Shown in pieces: positions 1-13,000 of a stretch of 64,000 nucleotides of DNA (positions are counted from its first letter, which is position 1; every line of letters starts with the position of its first letter). Below the pieces are notes generated by a model. The model was not told where the DNA came from, did not search any database, and worked only from the letters and a program-made list of their open reading frames with translations. The translations under genes and the position numbers were made by a program. The stretch is taken from positions 12,641,525-12,705,524 of the forward strand of contig OY811973.1 of assembly GCA_963681505.1 (NCBI GenBank). The letters are read 5' to 3'. This DNA comes from Eunapius fragilis (lineage: Eukaryota; Porifera; Demospongiae; Spongillida; Spongillidae).

Positions 1-580
1 TAGTGGAGAGGGGGAGGTGACACAGTGATGTAGTGGAGAGGGGGAAGTGACACAGTGATGTAGTGGAGAGGGGGAGGTGACACAGTGATGTAGTGGAGAG
101 GGGGAAGTGACACAGTGATGTAGTGGAGAGGGGGAGGTGACACAGTGATGTAGTGGAGAGGGGGAGGTGACACAGTGATGTAGTGGAGAGGGGAAGTGAC
201 ACAGTGATGTAGTGGAGAGGGGGAGTGACAGTGATGTAGTGGAGAGGGGGAGGTGACACAGTGATGTAGTGGAGAGGGAGAAGTGACACAGTGATGTAGT
301 GGAGAGGGGGAGGTGACACAGTGATGTAGTGGAGAGGGGGAGGTGACACAGTGATGTAGTGGAGAGGAAGAAGTGACACAGTGACGTAGTGGAGAGGGGG
401 AGGTGACACAGTGATGTAGTGGAGAGGGGGAGGTGACACAGTGATGTAGTGGAGAGGGGGAGGTGACACAGTGATGTAGTGGAGAGGGGAGGTGACACAG
501 TGATGTAGTGGAGAGGGGGAAGTGACACAGTGATGTAGTGGAGAGGGGGAGGTGACACAGTGTTGTAGTGGAGAGGCACA
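1..580. repeat. 30-bp G-rich minisatellite, array 1
   Basis: About 19 tandem copies of a 30-bp unit with the core TGGAGAGGGGGAGGTGAC followed by acagtgatgtag. Copies differ mainly in the length of the G run and in a/g changes. The array runs off the left edge of the window. The same unit forms the 3.9-kb array at 38.2-42.1 kb. Because the unit is a multiple of three and has no stop on the minus strand, it gives long false reading frames. Confidence 0.97.
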
Positions 581-955
581 GACACTAATTCATCCATAGT
601 GTTGGGGGAGGGGCACTAATACGTCCATAGTGTTGGGGGAGGGTCACTAATTCATCCATAGAGTTGGGGGAGGGGCACTAATACGTCCATAGTGTTGGGG
701 GAGGGGCACTAATACATCCATAGTGTTGGGGGAGGGGCACTAATAGGTCCATAGTGTTGGGGGAGGGGCACTAATACGTCCATAGTGTTGGGGGAGGGGC
801 ACTAATACATTCATAGTGTTGGGGGAGGGGCACTAATTCATCCATAGTGTTGGGGGAGGGGCACTAATACGTCCATAGTGTTGGGGGTGGGGCACTAATA
901 CGTCCATAGTGTTGGGGGAGGGGCACTAATACGTCCATAGTGGGGGAGGGTGGCA
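581..955. repeat. 31-bp minisatellite, array 1
   Basis: About 11-12 tandem copies of a unit with the core CCATAGTGTTGGGGGAGGGG followed by cactaatacgt. It follows the 30-bp array directly, and the same order of the two families recurs at 42.2-42.5 kb, so they moved together in a segmental duplication. Confidence 0.96.
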
Positions 956-1330
956 AACCAGAATTGAACAGTAAACGAGGAAATACTGAGAAGAATAAAA
1001 GCGGGTTTCTCCCCAACTGTATTACTTTGCTCATAGATATATGCTCCGCTGCCCCGCAGTGCGCTATTCGACTATCCGTTTGGCCTCTGTGTACCATATC
1101 GTGTACAATTTCGTTTTCTATCGTCGTAGACAGATACAAAATCGTGCACGCATGGAGTCCATAAATTATGGAGGAACTGGTGGCATTACTTATATGTCTC
1201 GAACAACGGATTTACTTAGCTTGGCCTTAGGTTTACGTTATGCATGTCTCTCCGATCGAAGCCGGCTCCTAGCTAAATGCAAGCATGGATATCACTGTCA
1301 CGGTGCGTACTGTACTTAATAAGGTACTTG

Positions 1331-1651
1331 CAGGGGCGGATACAGGATTTTCCAAAAGGGGGGGTTGAGACCCGCGATACGAAATGCGGGGGGGGGGGGG
1401 GGGGGGGGGTTCCGCTTCAGGTAGGATACGAAAAGCGGGGGGGGGGGGGGTGCTGTCCGCTTCAGGCCCGATATGAAAAGCGGGGGGGGGGGGGGGGGGG
1501 GGGGTTGCTGTCCGGCGCTTCAGGCCCGATACAAAAAGCGGGCGGGGGGGGGGGTGGGCTGTTTAGCAGAAAAGGGGGCGGTACCTTATATGAAAGGGGG
1601 GGGTTGCAACCCCCAAAACCCCCCCCCCCCCCCCCCCTGGATCCGCCTCTG
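1331..1651. mobile_element. short TIR element, GCGGATCC family
   Basis: A 321-bp element starts CAGGGGCGGATACAGG and ends GGATCCGCCTCTG, forming imperfect terminal inverted repeats. It is flanked by a 5-bp direct repeat ACTTG (1,326-1,330 and 1,652-1,656). The interior is mostly G and C homopolymer runs. A second member with its own 5-bp duplication lies at 46,957-47,274. It has no coding capacity; the superfamily is not assigned. Confidence 0.75.
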
Positions 1652-1656
1652 ACTTG

Positions 1657-3130
1657 TGTTCCTGTGTCTAAAGTGCAGCTGCAGGCGACTCACCTTGGCC
1701 ATTTATTTGCATGGTCTACTTCAGTGGCAGTGTAAACAAACCAGCTGAGTCCGCAACTATAATTGTAATACGTAGGCGGTAAATATAGTTCCAAAAAAAA
1801 TTATGGTAATACGGTATCGTTGCTGGGTTATAGTTTAGTAACTACCGTAGAGATTTTAAAAGGCGATCGAATTTTGAGTTTGTATGTTGTCGGAAAATGC
1901 GTTTACATGCATAAACACCTTATGGCAAAGAATTATTCCATTGAGTAAAAGAAATCGACCTTTATTAGCACACATAATTATTAAGAGTATGACATGCACG
2001 TGCTAATATGGGACTATTCCCTTCCCAGTCAGTTAACCTATTGCCTTTCGATCATGCCTATATGCCACCAATTTCTCATGACAGTTCTTATCATCACTTG
2101 TGGTAATGATGATTAGCCATGAAATGTGATGCACCACACATGCAACATGTTTTGATCTTGCCTAACCATGCATGGCTGCATGCGGGTTAGCCGGTATAAA
2201 GCCCTGTAACACTGACCAGTACAGGTAGAGTTGCCAGCATAGGCACACCAAAGTGCCCAGTAATATGATGTCTCGTTACTTTGACATGGCTAAACTCACT
2301 GAGCAGTCTATAGCTATTGAAGTGTTCAGGGGTATTATGAATACAAAGTAGGGTGAGAAACTCCGTAAGACAGCTGGGGGGGATAGATAAGTACTCGCCT
2401 CAGAGAATTATTGTTGGCAAAGATAGGCCGGTTGTGGTGGGACACTGCACTGTTTGGTATGCACAGCCTCCGGGCTGATGGTGCTACCACAGAAGCTAAT
2501 AAGTCCCTGATAGACTGTTCAAGCAGCATGGTATAGCTGGAAGTCAGAGACTGCCAAGGATGCATGGTACATAAAAGAGCTGTAAAAAAGTGCTTAAAAG
2601 TGAGCAAGTGCTTGGGTTTGTGAGCAGTTTGTATGCACTATAAAAGTGGACACTCCTTTCATTGCATTGTCTAGTTGTAGAACACATACATGTAAGATAT
2701 GTCCATGTTTTTTGTCATGCACAGACGGTGAACACCAATGTTAAATGTTATTGTGCCGTGGTCATCTTGCATGAGCATGGAGGCAGGAGGAGCCTGTGAT
2801 TTTTCACTGTGTGCAGGTTGGTATGAGGGGGGGGGGGGGTCTCGGCCCTAGACCCAACGACCCAACGCAGAATGTAGAACCAGTTATTATAACATTAGTG
2901 CTTGGAGTGTAATTACATGTACAACACAATTTAGGTATCACATGACAGGGAGTGTGACATGACTCCCTGCATCTGATTGGTGCATAGCGACATAATTATG
3001 TTGCTATGCACAAAATTCGCCAGATGGATGTGTGTGCATATGCGTGTGTTCCGAATATATTTAAGCACATATGCCTTGAAACTAAAGCATTGACAACTTT
3101 GCTATACGTATATTATATATACATAATTAT
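1657..3130. other. no gene seen
   Basis: Only short overlapping reading frames without splice support were seen. From about 2,700 the sequence matches block B. A short sequence around 2,245-2,300 (tgcccagtaatatgatg and onward) recurs near 4,840 and 43,815, which suggests an old dispersed repeat. Confidence 0.6.
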
Positions 3131-3139
3131 ATATATATC

Positions 3140-3393
3140 TATGGGACGGTGTCCAGCAGAATCACCCTTCTGGCTAGTTTTTCAAGTTTTCAAATTTTTT
3201 GATTTCCTTGAACACCCATGAGCTTCTGTCAAATGGTCCTTACGCATCCTAAATCGGACTATCCATCACAAAGTTATTAGGCACTGAATTTATAATTAGC
3301 CATACATTTCAATGCGAGCGTTACTTTTCTTTTGCTTGTTCTGGAAATTTTGAAAAAGTACCATAAGGGTGATTAGCTGGACACTGCCCCATA
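3140..3393. mobile_element. foldback MITE in a TA-rich site
   Basis: Inverted arms ATGGGACGGTGTCCAGC (3,141-3,157) and GCTGGACACTGCCCCAT (3,376-3,392) continue inward imperfectly. The element is embedded in TATATA sequence. Block B has an unoccupied site at about 43,045, where the flanking sequences join directly, so this is a real insertion that postdates the duplication. Confidence 0.7.
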
Positions 3394-3689
3394 TATATAT
3401 ATATAATTATATATATATATATGTATGCACTAAAGCTGCGTAGAGGTAGGCCTGCCATGGTAGGGAACACTGGATAGAGAGGGGCTAGATTTTTTGTGTG
3501 TGTGGGTGGTAGGGGAGGAGGTTCTATTGAACCGATTGACCTACCTCCCCCCCCCCTCCCCCCATGGATCAGCCACTGTTTCCCATGCTGTTCTAAATTG
3601 GTTTTTTTTTCACTATAGGAAACAAACATCATTACAGCAATATGCCTTTATTAACCATGTGTACTAAAAATGTTACAACTGATTCAAAA

Positions 3690-4070
3690 TCACACCTCAT
3701 CACCAATCCCCACACATCTGCCAATCACATAGCCATGTTTCACAGACACAACACTACCATCCTCCTCCTTCCTCCACTTCTGATCTTCCCCACCATTGGA
3801 GGTAGTGACAAAACATTTGGGACGTCCTCCTTCATCAACCTGATAGGTGAGTACCTTCCCATGAAGGCTTGAAATGACCAGGTAGTGTTCCCCATCAGGT
3901 AGGGGGTGGAGGTACCACTGCTGGCTATCAGTGGGTGTGGTAGCCCTGGGATTGAAGATGGCAGCTGCTCCATTATCCTTGCAGACAGGACCATTGGCTA
4001 GGTGCTCCAGGTCAAGCATACGATCATCAGTGTAGTGTTGGATGTAACACAACTCATACTCCGTTTCACA
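3690..4070 (-). CDS. beta-trefoil domain 3, last exon
   Basis: A 381-nt terminal exon, phase 0 at its acceptor (ccacacag), ends in a stop. Motifs are DSQQWYLHPLPDG, YLVISSLHGKVLTY and DQKWRKEEDGSVVSVK. A close paralogue lies at 43,290-43,664. Confidence 0.88.
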   Translation of the reverse strand, partial: CETEYELCYIQHYTDDRMLDLEHLANGPVCKDNGAAAIFNPRATTPTDSQQWYLHPLPDGEHYLVISSLHGKVLTYQVDEGGRPKCFVTTSNGGEDQKWRKEEDGSVVSVKHGYVIGRCVGIGDEV

Positions 4071-7000
4071 CTGTGTGGAGAATTATTCAAATCAACTGAA
4101 GTCAGTAGTTCAGTCCCCAGACCTTTGCATTATGTTCTTATGCTAAACATATTAACATGTGTGTATAGCAGCTATACTGCCTAGTCTTACTAATAAACGG
4201 TAATGGGTGGTAATCTGTGATGTTTTAATGTAAGTTCTTTCGAACAAATAATGCTCCAATGAACACAAGTAAATAAAAAACCTTCTCTATGAGAAAGTTG
4301 GTGGAATATAGGATTTGAAGGCAATGGTGGTGTAAAAAGCAAGGAAACAAGGGTCTGTAATAGTAAGGGAAAATGTCACAGTCCTATATTTAGCCCATTT
4401 GTAGCATATCTATGTTCGTGTGCTAAATATAGGACTATGACATTTTCCCTTACTATTACAGACCCTTGTTTCCTTGCTTTTTATACCACTATTGCCTTCA
4501 AATCCTATATCCCACCAACTTTCTCATAGAAAAGGTTTTTATTTCTTGTTTCATTCATTTTTTCTTTGTTCATGCACATTTTTCAGATGCGCAATTGATC
4601 CGTTGTGCATGTACCCATGCAGACTAAAAAAGAACAGGAGTCATCATTGGGGCCAAATATTATCTACGAAATAGTTGTGAGTACGAGTCCGATAATATGC
4701 AACAAGGCACAGTAATATAAACGGTTAATAAGCACACTTTAATCGTAATAATAATATACGTTAATGAACATTATATTATAAGACTAACCAGTACAGGGAT
4801 GGGGATGAAGTGGTTATTGCCCGCACAGGCAGTGCCCAGTAAATATGATGACTTGTTACTTTGACATGGCAAAACAATAAGACAACAATCCATAATGATG
4901 TGATACAATGTATTTATGAACAGAATTGAAGATGATGACTAAAAATATTGTCCCAATACAGTCCTAACTAATATGTGAGACCACTATATGACCCATCAGC
5001 ACTATCCTAAGGTAATGATGAATGTGTTCCAGATTACATTGAAATCAATAATAGGAGTTATTTTTATTTACAATTCATACATTGCATTATCAGTGGTGTA
5101 AAGTTACATCACAATATGCTTCTAACATGTGGATATGTACAGATTTACCTTCACAATAGTAAAAGCAAAGTTTTTCTTATCTCCAGTTCCAGCTATGTTA
5201 ACAAGAATAAGGTTATACCTCGAAGCTTTGCTAGCTGGTGGCCTAAAGATTTTTTTATTCAGTTTCTTGGACACAATGTTAGTGCCCTCTCTTATCCAAT
5301 GTTGGCTTTCATCATCATCGTTACGTTCTGTAGCCCTCACATCCAATCCTTCTCTTCCACCTTTACAATACAAAGCTTTTCCATTCAACTTTGAAACAAT
5401 CAAAAACCTTCCATCATTCTGTTGACCACTTAAATCACAAATGTACCATTGTTGGGCCTCAGTTGGTGGGGGCGTATATTGATTGGCTGCAATGATGGCA
5501 GTGTCAGTTATTTCAACACAACAATCACAGCATTCAATGTAGTAGACAGGAACAATCTGTGAACATACAAAGCAAAATTTATCCTATAGTAGGAATACAT
5601 CAATTACCATATAAATCTATTTAATTTATATGGGAAAGTATCAACCTTCAATTTCATCACTATCAAATTTGATGTTACATAAATCTGTATACCTTCGTAA
5701 CCTTTCATTCCAAATCTGGGCTTGTAGCTATGTAATTACTCAGATCATTGACTTAACCTTAATTCTCCAGGTCCAAGTCCTACGTGTAGGACCAATATTT
5801 GAAAATTCATTATAAATAGAAATGCAGTTTTTTGGCATCCATTTCTCTACTGCTGTTGATGTGTCTATCGTGCTAAATTTGTCAGTCTATTTTTTAAATC
5901 ACACCCTTGGTTACACGATGCTAATAAACAGATATGGTTCTTAAAAATGCATTATGTAGAGAATTTAATTGTCACAGAAAAAAGCACGACAAGTATAACT
6001 TTTTTGAAGCTACTATATACATTCTATGGCAGTGGTTTTACTCTATTTGCCATTTTTACCAAAACAACACCTGTACGTTTTCAAGATTTTGTCCATTCAC
6101 TTGGCTATTCTCGCAACATGCGTCTGACAAATACCTATCGTTCATAAGCTTGTGGAGCTAGCAATTTCCAAATCTACAATGTACTTTTTATATGGTTAGT
6201 GCAAAAGACCTGTCTTACTACCCCCTTCTTTTAACATGTTGCTCTGATCTTCCCAACATTACTTTTTAGTACTTTAAGTTGCTTTGCAATTTACCGCAAA
6301 TACATCTTTTAGCAATGCAGTATTGATTGTATTTGACAATCTTAGAAGAATTGCAAGAAAGTAAAAATATTTTCTGAATTAATAACCATTTCTACAGTAC
6401 AATGAGATTTTGGTTTGTTCTAGTTTGCAAAAAATTAATTTTAACTTTCGTCCTATGCGTAGGACAATAATCCTACGTGTAGGACGACGGGAGATTAAAG
6501 GTTAAATGTTATCAATTACAAGGTTATAGTGTTAACACTCAGCTCGATTCGATGTTTGCTTTTGAGCAGGAAAGCGTGCACTCAATTTGCACACCAATAT
6601 CCAAGTAATGGATAGTCAATAAATAGCTGCTGGACTCCACTACATGCATATAAATATACCGTTGATGCACCTATGACACTTGTACCTGGAGCTACGTGGA
6701 ATTCTACCCGATGGATTGACAAACTATGTCAACTGTCATTCAGCCTAATGCAACTACGCATCATTGACCAGTGCTTCTTATTTACAATATATGTAGCACA
6801 GTTAAAAAATAGCTTTGTGGTGGACATGGCTGCCATGGAACAAGAGAAATTAGTATAGTGATACAAGTAATGAATCAGCTCTACAGTGCAATGGAGCCAT
6901 TTATCTCAGACCACATGAACAAATTTAGTGTGCCTCATGTTGAGCTTGTATTGGAATCCAGTTTGTGGATCATAAGAAAGTGTGTACCAAGTTTAAATTA

Positions 7001-10000
7001 TTGCATGGAGGAAGTTGCTTCTGTTGATCCAGTAGTTGCTACACTTATTTTGCCCTCATGTGGCATTGGCTTTCCATGGTACCATCTCTGTGGCAGAGCT
7101 CTGTGAATTCCAGACTGCCATCCCATTGGTGGCTAGGCATTGGTGCCTTCTCCTATGTCCCTTCGAACTACCTTGCACATGGTCTTAATACCTTGGGCCA
7201 CCATGCTTTGATGTGCAAGCATAAAGGTGATGTACATAGAGGCTTACTTAAGTCAAAGGGAGTAGGCCATGACCATATATATTGCATTTGTACGCCTATG
7301 CTTGCAGCTCACCTTCCACTAACAATATAAGGGGTTTTCTATTTATCAACTTACACAGCATTCAAGGCAGTTGAACGATGCATACATGTACGCATACAAT
7401 TAAGCTGTGGTTTTAAGTTGCAGATGATGATATCTGCAACTAAAAAAGTTGCTGACAGCAAGTTAGGCAGCAAAATGTGCTAACCTAATGCATAACATTG
7501 GAGTCATATTGCGATGTGTAATGACATTCTTTAATAATTTGCCCTAGTTTTCAGGGCACTTTGGCATGGCTAGTTGGCCCTGGTGATTTCATGTCTGCTA
7601 ATATAGCCACTAGACCCATCTTGTTGTCGCACCTATTGAAACATTATACTTGAAGTTTAATAAGATAACAGTTTGCATTGCACAAGTAAAGAAAACATTC
7701 TATAGGGAAAATGTCCTAGTCTTGCCTCCAGTTAATATATAAACCCTTGTTGGTTCATACGATTGTATAATATTGTAGGGGTCTGTTGTGTACTAATATA
7801 TATTAATTAATGAACCAGTACTTCATGTACAGTTCATTAATGGCTGCTCAGGAATATATAACACACTGTGAGTTTTGGAAGGCACTTGCCTCAGAGCTTT
7901 TGAAACAAGAGGAGTATGAAGCTTCAACCACAATGTCCAAAAGATGCAAGGAAATGACTGAATCTCCTGGTCTTCAATTGCAGGCAATTCCACTGTACAG
8001 CTCTTTGGACATAAAATCACAGGCATTCAAACAAACAAGCCTACGGAAACCAGATATGTGCAGCTCAGGTGTATAGAATTTCTGGTCAAACCGTCTTATG
8101 CAGTGTTCTTAGAGCTGTGTGCAAGGCAAGCACATTGCAAAGCACTGACTAAAAACTTAGACGTGAACTAAAAAATTGTCAAAGTACACTTACATTTTGT
8201 TTCTTTCTTTGTATATGAACATTTGGCACACCTACATTGGTATGAAACTACTGAAATATTACAGCATGCTTGAATTCAAGGCTATTAAAAAACCTAGTCC
8301 AGGACAGTCATCAGTAAAAGCCCTGTAGCTGTAGCACACGTAGCTATTACATCATGCACGCACTGCGCACTTGGGATTCCGTGCTTGTGTATACTTAGTG
8401 CATTGCTAATCACTTCTCTTGTGATTAGAGCTGGTCTTTGTCGCCAGAAGTGGGATATGACCGATGAGCTGAACACCGGCATAAAGCAGAGCAGTGGCCG
8501 CAATGAGGGGGGGGGGGGGGGGGGGGGGCAAAGCGCCACTGGAGCAGAGGACCACTCAGTTCAGTGTGACACCTCTGACAAGGTTTGTCGTCGAAACAGA
8601 TTTCACGCTGTGGATTCAGCTAGTAGAGCTGTATCTAATTGGACGGTTTACTGGAACACTTTAAAACCGCACTTTATTAAACCTCCTCAGTAATTGGCTG
8701 CTTCGGAGAACGAACGTGACTGGGATTTACATATTTCGATGATGATAGCTTACGAAACCAGTGTGCGGGAGTCCACTGTTTGCACACCCTTCTATTTGAT
8801 GTTTGGCGGGAGGCACGCCTTCCTGCTGATGTGATGTTTCAACTTCCTTCTTCCCCTTTTCAGGTAAACTAGTATGCTCTGGATGTGCGGTTTCGCATGC
8901 CAGGACATTTGTACTCGTCTAAATTTAGAACAGCGACACCAAAAAGCTTTATACGACAGAGCAGCAAACGGATCACCCTTCGCAGTTGGCGATCCAGTAT
9001 GGCTTCATTGTCTTGCCATACCAAAGGGGAAATATGACAGCAACACTATACGACAAGGTACTAAAGGAATTGAAGAAGTGCGGAACACTAAAACTCCATA
9101 AGGTATTTGCTTTTGGTATCAAATACAAAGACCAGCTTTAATCACAAGAAGTGATTAGCAATGCACATACATCAATGTATACAGACATGCAATCCCAAGT
9201 GCGCATGTGCGTGCATGATGTTATAGCTACGTATGCTACATTACTCCCCCTCCCTCCCCCTAAGAGTCTGTGGCATTAAGAATCATAAATGTTGTGTCCA
9301 AAATTTTCGGGCTTTCTGCGGCTTCGTGTCAATCTTCTTGTACTTGAACAATTTGCTCAGCAATTTCATCATTGCCTTGCGCTGCGATTTAATGCTCATT
9401 TTCAGCCTGCAGTTGCTCGTGCTCTACGTTATTTTGGACAGTGTCGTCCCGGAACTCAACTGTAATCTCCTCCTCTGGATTGTTCTGGTCCTTCCACACC
9501 CACGTTTATGATTCCATCATCACCTTCAGGCATACTGGGCCTATGTTGCACAGACGTCCTGTTCTTCCTTACTCTTTCACGATTGCACATATAGTTTCAA
9601 GCGATCAAAGTGTGCAACTGTTTTATTCCGGGGGTGATCCCTGTGTTGGATTTTAAAAAGTACGCTACCCAACCAATTTAGTTTAGATGCAACACTACAC
9701 TTTGCAACACATTTGCCCAGTTCAAGTGAATCAGCACGAGCTCTTATTGCATCTCCATTTATATGTCTAGGCCAATAACTTTTTTATAATAATCGCAAAT
9801 GCATAAGACCCCATGTCTTTTCAGTATTGCCTCTAAGATTGAAAACTCCGAGTCCATAAACACAAAGCATCCTGAGACATACAAGCCATTCAAGCCTCCA
9901 TTTTCACTCATTCGAAATTACCAAATAATATTCGTACCTTTCCATATTCTTCTTCATATTGAGCATGACCAAGTTGTCATAGTAACAACCAAATGTGTTA

Positions 10001-13000
10001 ATTAGCTGGCGCTACAAAAATAAAGTCTGACCAGTGAAAATAAAATGCAAATCATTACACATTGTTTGGTACAAACGGCATCAGTTGAAATTGCTTCTAT
10101 CGCAAGTTATATGAAAATAAAGGAAGGAGGAGAAGAACATGGAGAACAACGGGACTAGACACAAGGGGCACTCAGAGGTGGATTAAGGGGAGGGGGAGGG
10201 GTTTTCAGGGGGTTCAGCCCTCCCCCACCCCCCCTGTCTCCCTTTCCTACAAACAATGACATAATGCATACTGCAATTCATGGGGCATTCTGATAGTGTA
10301 CCGTTCATGGATATGCAAGCTGGCATATACACTGTAATGGACTGGTAATTTCTAAGTGTGTAGCAAAAAAATTTGCTTACGTGCAAAGTACGTGCTTTTC
10401 CTCTCATCCTTATTTATGTTGGATCTACCATACGTTTTCGTGGAGTCTGACTAGTGCGAAACGATTTGTCTTTAACTCCTTGTTCGATTTCTTAGCCATT
10501 ATCTGCACTGTTCATTCGTCGGAAGCCTCAAGAGGCATATCAAATCAAGTGTATTACTGTAATATCTAATAGTGTGCACCAATTGCTTAACATGCAATAT
10601 GCAAACAATTCATGCCTGGAGGAAGGTGTTAATAAAGCCATGCATCTTTTTTACTAATCCATAATGCATTCTACATTTGGTAAACATATTTCCCCACTGC
10701 ACATGCACACAACGGTGTGTATTATATGCAAATACTCTGCATGACGTACACCCACCATTCTCAAGATGCTTTAAAAAAAAGCCCAGCATGTTGACATAAA
10801 GTGCATATGCATGTTATGGAAAGACATAAAGTGCATACACATCCAAGATTATAAGCGTTCACACAATGCTGGGTACATGTATGTTGTTCTGCTTGAAGGT
10901 ACTTCAACTTGTCATTACATCTGCATACCATACCCATCTATCTACACACATGTACAGCATACCATTTAGTAAGTATACAAAGATGGTTGACACACAGTGT
11001 TACCATTTCACATGGACTTACAGCTGGCCTTTCATCAAACATCTGGCTCCTGTCATCTTCCTGCCTCTTACGGAGGACTGCTGGATACCCATGTTCTCTA
11101 ATAACTCCAGAGATACGCAGTGCAAAGTTCTCTCTCTGTACAGACATGATATGGTCCCCATCCTTCTTCCATAGTAGGCTTTCCTTGGATGGCTGCTTAC
11201 TGTTATCACAGGACAACACTTTTCCATTCAGTTTGGAGACAATCAGAAATGTGCCATCATCTGATTGGTCAACTAGGTACCACAGCTGGCTGTCATGAGG
11301 GGGAAGTCCCCTCTTACTGATCACAACTTTATTATTATCATTCTTCAGTTCCAATACACAACCATTCAACTGGCTTGTGATGTAGATTGGAGTGGAGTAT
11401 GACTGGAAGGGAGAGACCAATTACTTAACCCTTAGCATCAGGTCTTAGGTCATGGTTGTAAAACACTTTCTACTCATATTACATTGTACAGCCGCAGAAG
11501 CTCATTTCATAGGTAATGTGTGGAGAGGGTGCTAGCTCTGAGTGTTATATAAAAACTGGGGAATGGTGTGCCTACATGTGCAGTTATAATACCCTAATAC
11601 ATGTATGTATAACAATTGTTTAACATTATTAATGCTCCCACGTACATGTGTATACTGCAGAATGTAAATAGCCCAGCTCAGGGTACAAGTAATATGTACT
11701 TAGTAAGTAGCTCACCATGCACCACTGTAGTAAGGTACATGTATCACTAACCTCAATCCTTGGTGGTATGTCACACCACTCAGCTACATAGACATGAAGT
11801 TCCCTACAGAATCATCGCACATTATGTGCGACCCATTATGGAATGTTTATAATGCATACCAATTTGATATAAAATGTATGGTTAAATTTGACATCACATG
11901 TAATTTAGCTTTCACTATCAGGTTAAATGCTTTAGTTCTGTCATACACTTAGATGGTTGCATATTTATGAGTTGTGCAAATGATTTTACCACCATTATGT
12001 GATATGGACTTCAACTACAAGTGAATGATGCATACCTTACATCAGAAACACTTCATCCCCCTCCCCTCCTCCCCTAAGGGCGTTCAGCTTACAATGTTGC
12101 CAGCTGCTCTTCATTAACACGTCCTGGGACTACAGAGAAGAAGTATGCAATATTAATACACCCAAACCAGCAATGGGCTTTAAATGGAAGTGGAGACCAA
12201 TATACTGGTAATGTACCTGTACTACACATACCCTCATAATGTTCAAAATGATCATTGATAATTATAGTTGCCCCTCCCACCCCACAAGGTCACAGTCACA
12301 CAGAGGTAGGTCCCCAGGCTATATAGTGTGAGTGTGTGTGTGTGGGGGGGGGGGGGGGGGGGTTGGGGCTTACGTATTGGATCATGTGAATTGCCATGTA
12401 CATGTGGTGAGATAAAAACTAATTGCCTCATAATCTGTAATAGTGTCCTTGTTGACATTGAAACTGCATTAATTACTACAATGTATAAGCATAACCTGTA
12501 CAATGTCCCATACCAGATATACTCTTCCTGTGACGATTGAACAGCCAGTAGGCCAAGATTGCTATGGTCACTACAAATACAACAACGGGTACACCAAGAC
12601 CAATTCCAACACCAACACCAACTGCAACTGAGGGAACAGAACTATCACATAACACAGTTATACTAGAGGTGTACTTAATGAATGTACACCTGTGCTCATC
12701 TTTGTATGCATGAGATGAACCATGCACATGTACATACAGGTTACATGTATGCAAACTGCATAGATGTGTTGAATTACATATAAATCCATTGAGTAGTGTA
12801 TTAACAACTGGTTCCCAGCTGGCTAGTATTTGCATACCCAACACCACAAAAAGGTAACAGATTCACGAGAATTTATAACTAACCTGATGGCATACAGGCA
12901 TACTCAATGCATGTATACCTGTACTCATCACTGTATGCACGGGATGAACCTTGCACATGTACACAAACCAATATACAGATTACATGTATGCAAACTGTGT

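Larger units (their letters stand above)
1..5060. repeat. segmental duplication, block A
   Basis: This block is homologous to block B (about 38.2-44.08 kb), in the same orientation. Matching parts in order are the 30-bp array, the 31-bp array, about 130 bp of unique flank (956-1,085 against 42,488-42,626), 2,700-4,170 against 42,626-43,765 including the last beta-trefoil exon, and 4,790-5,060 against 43,765-44,085. Block A carries extra DNA at about 1,086-2,700, 3,140-3,393 and 4,170-4,790 that block B lacks. Confidence 0.85.

Noticed and set aside
1277-1735. Gly-rich frame of 152 codons
   Set aside because: It is the translation of G homopolymer runs inside a short transposable element.
12170-12240. 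Possible extra receptor exon (TLPVYWSPLPFK) between exons 7 and 8
   Set aside because: Its only donor candidates give the wrong phase, while direct splicing of exon 7 to exon 8 keeps the frame.
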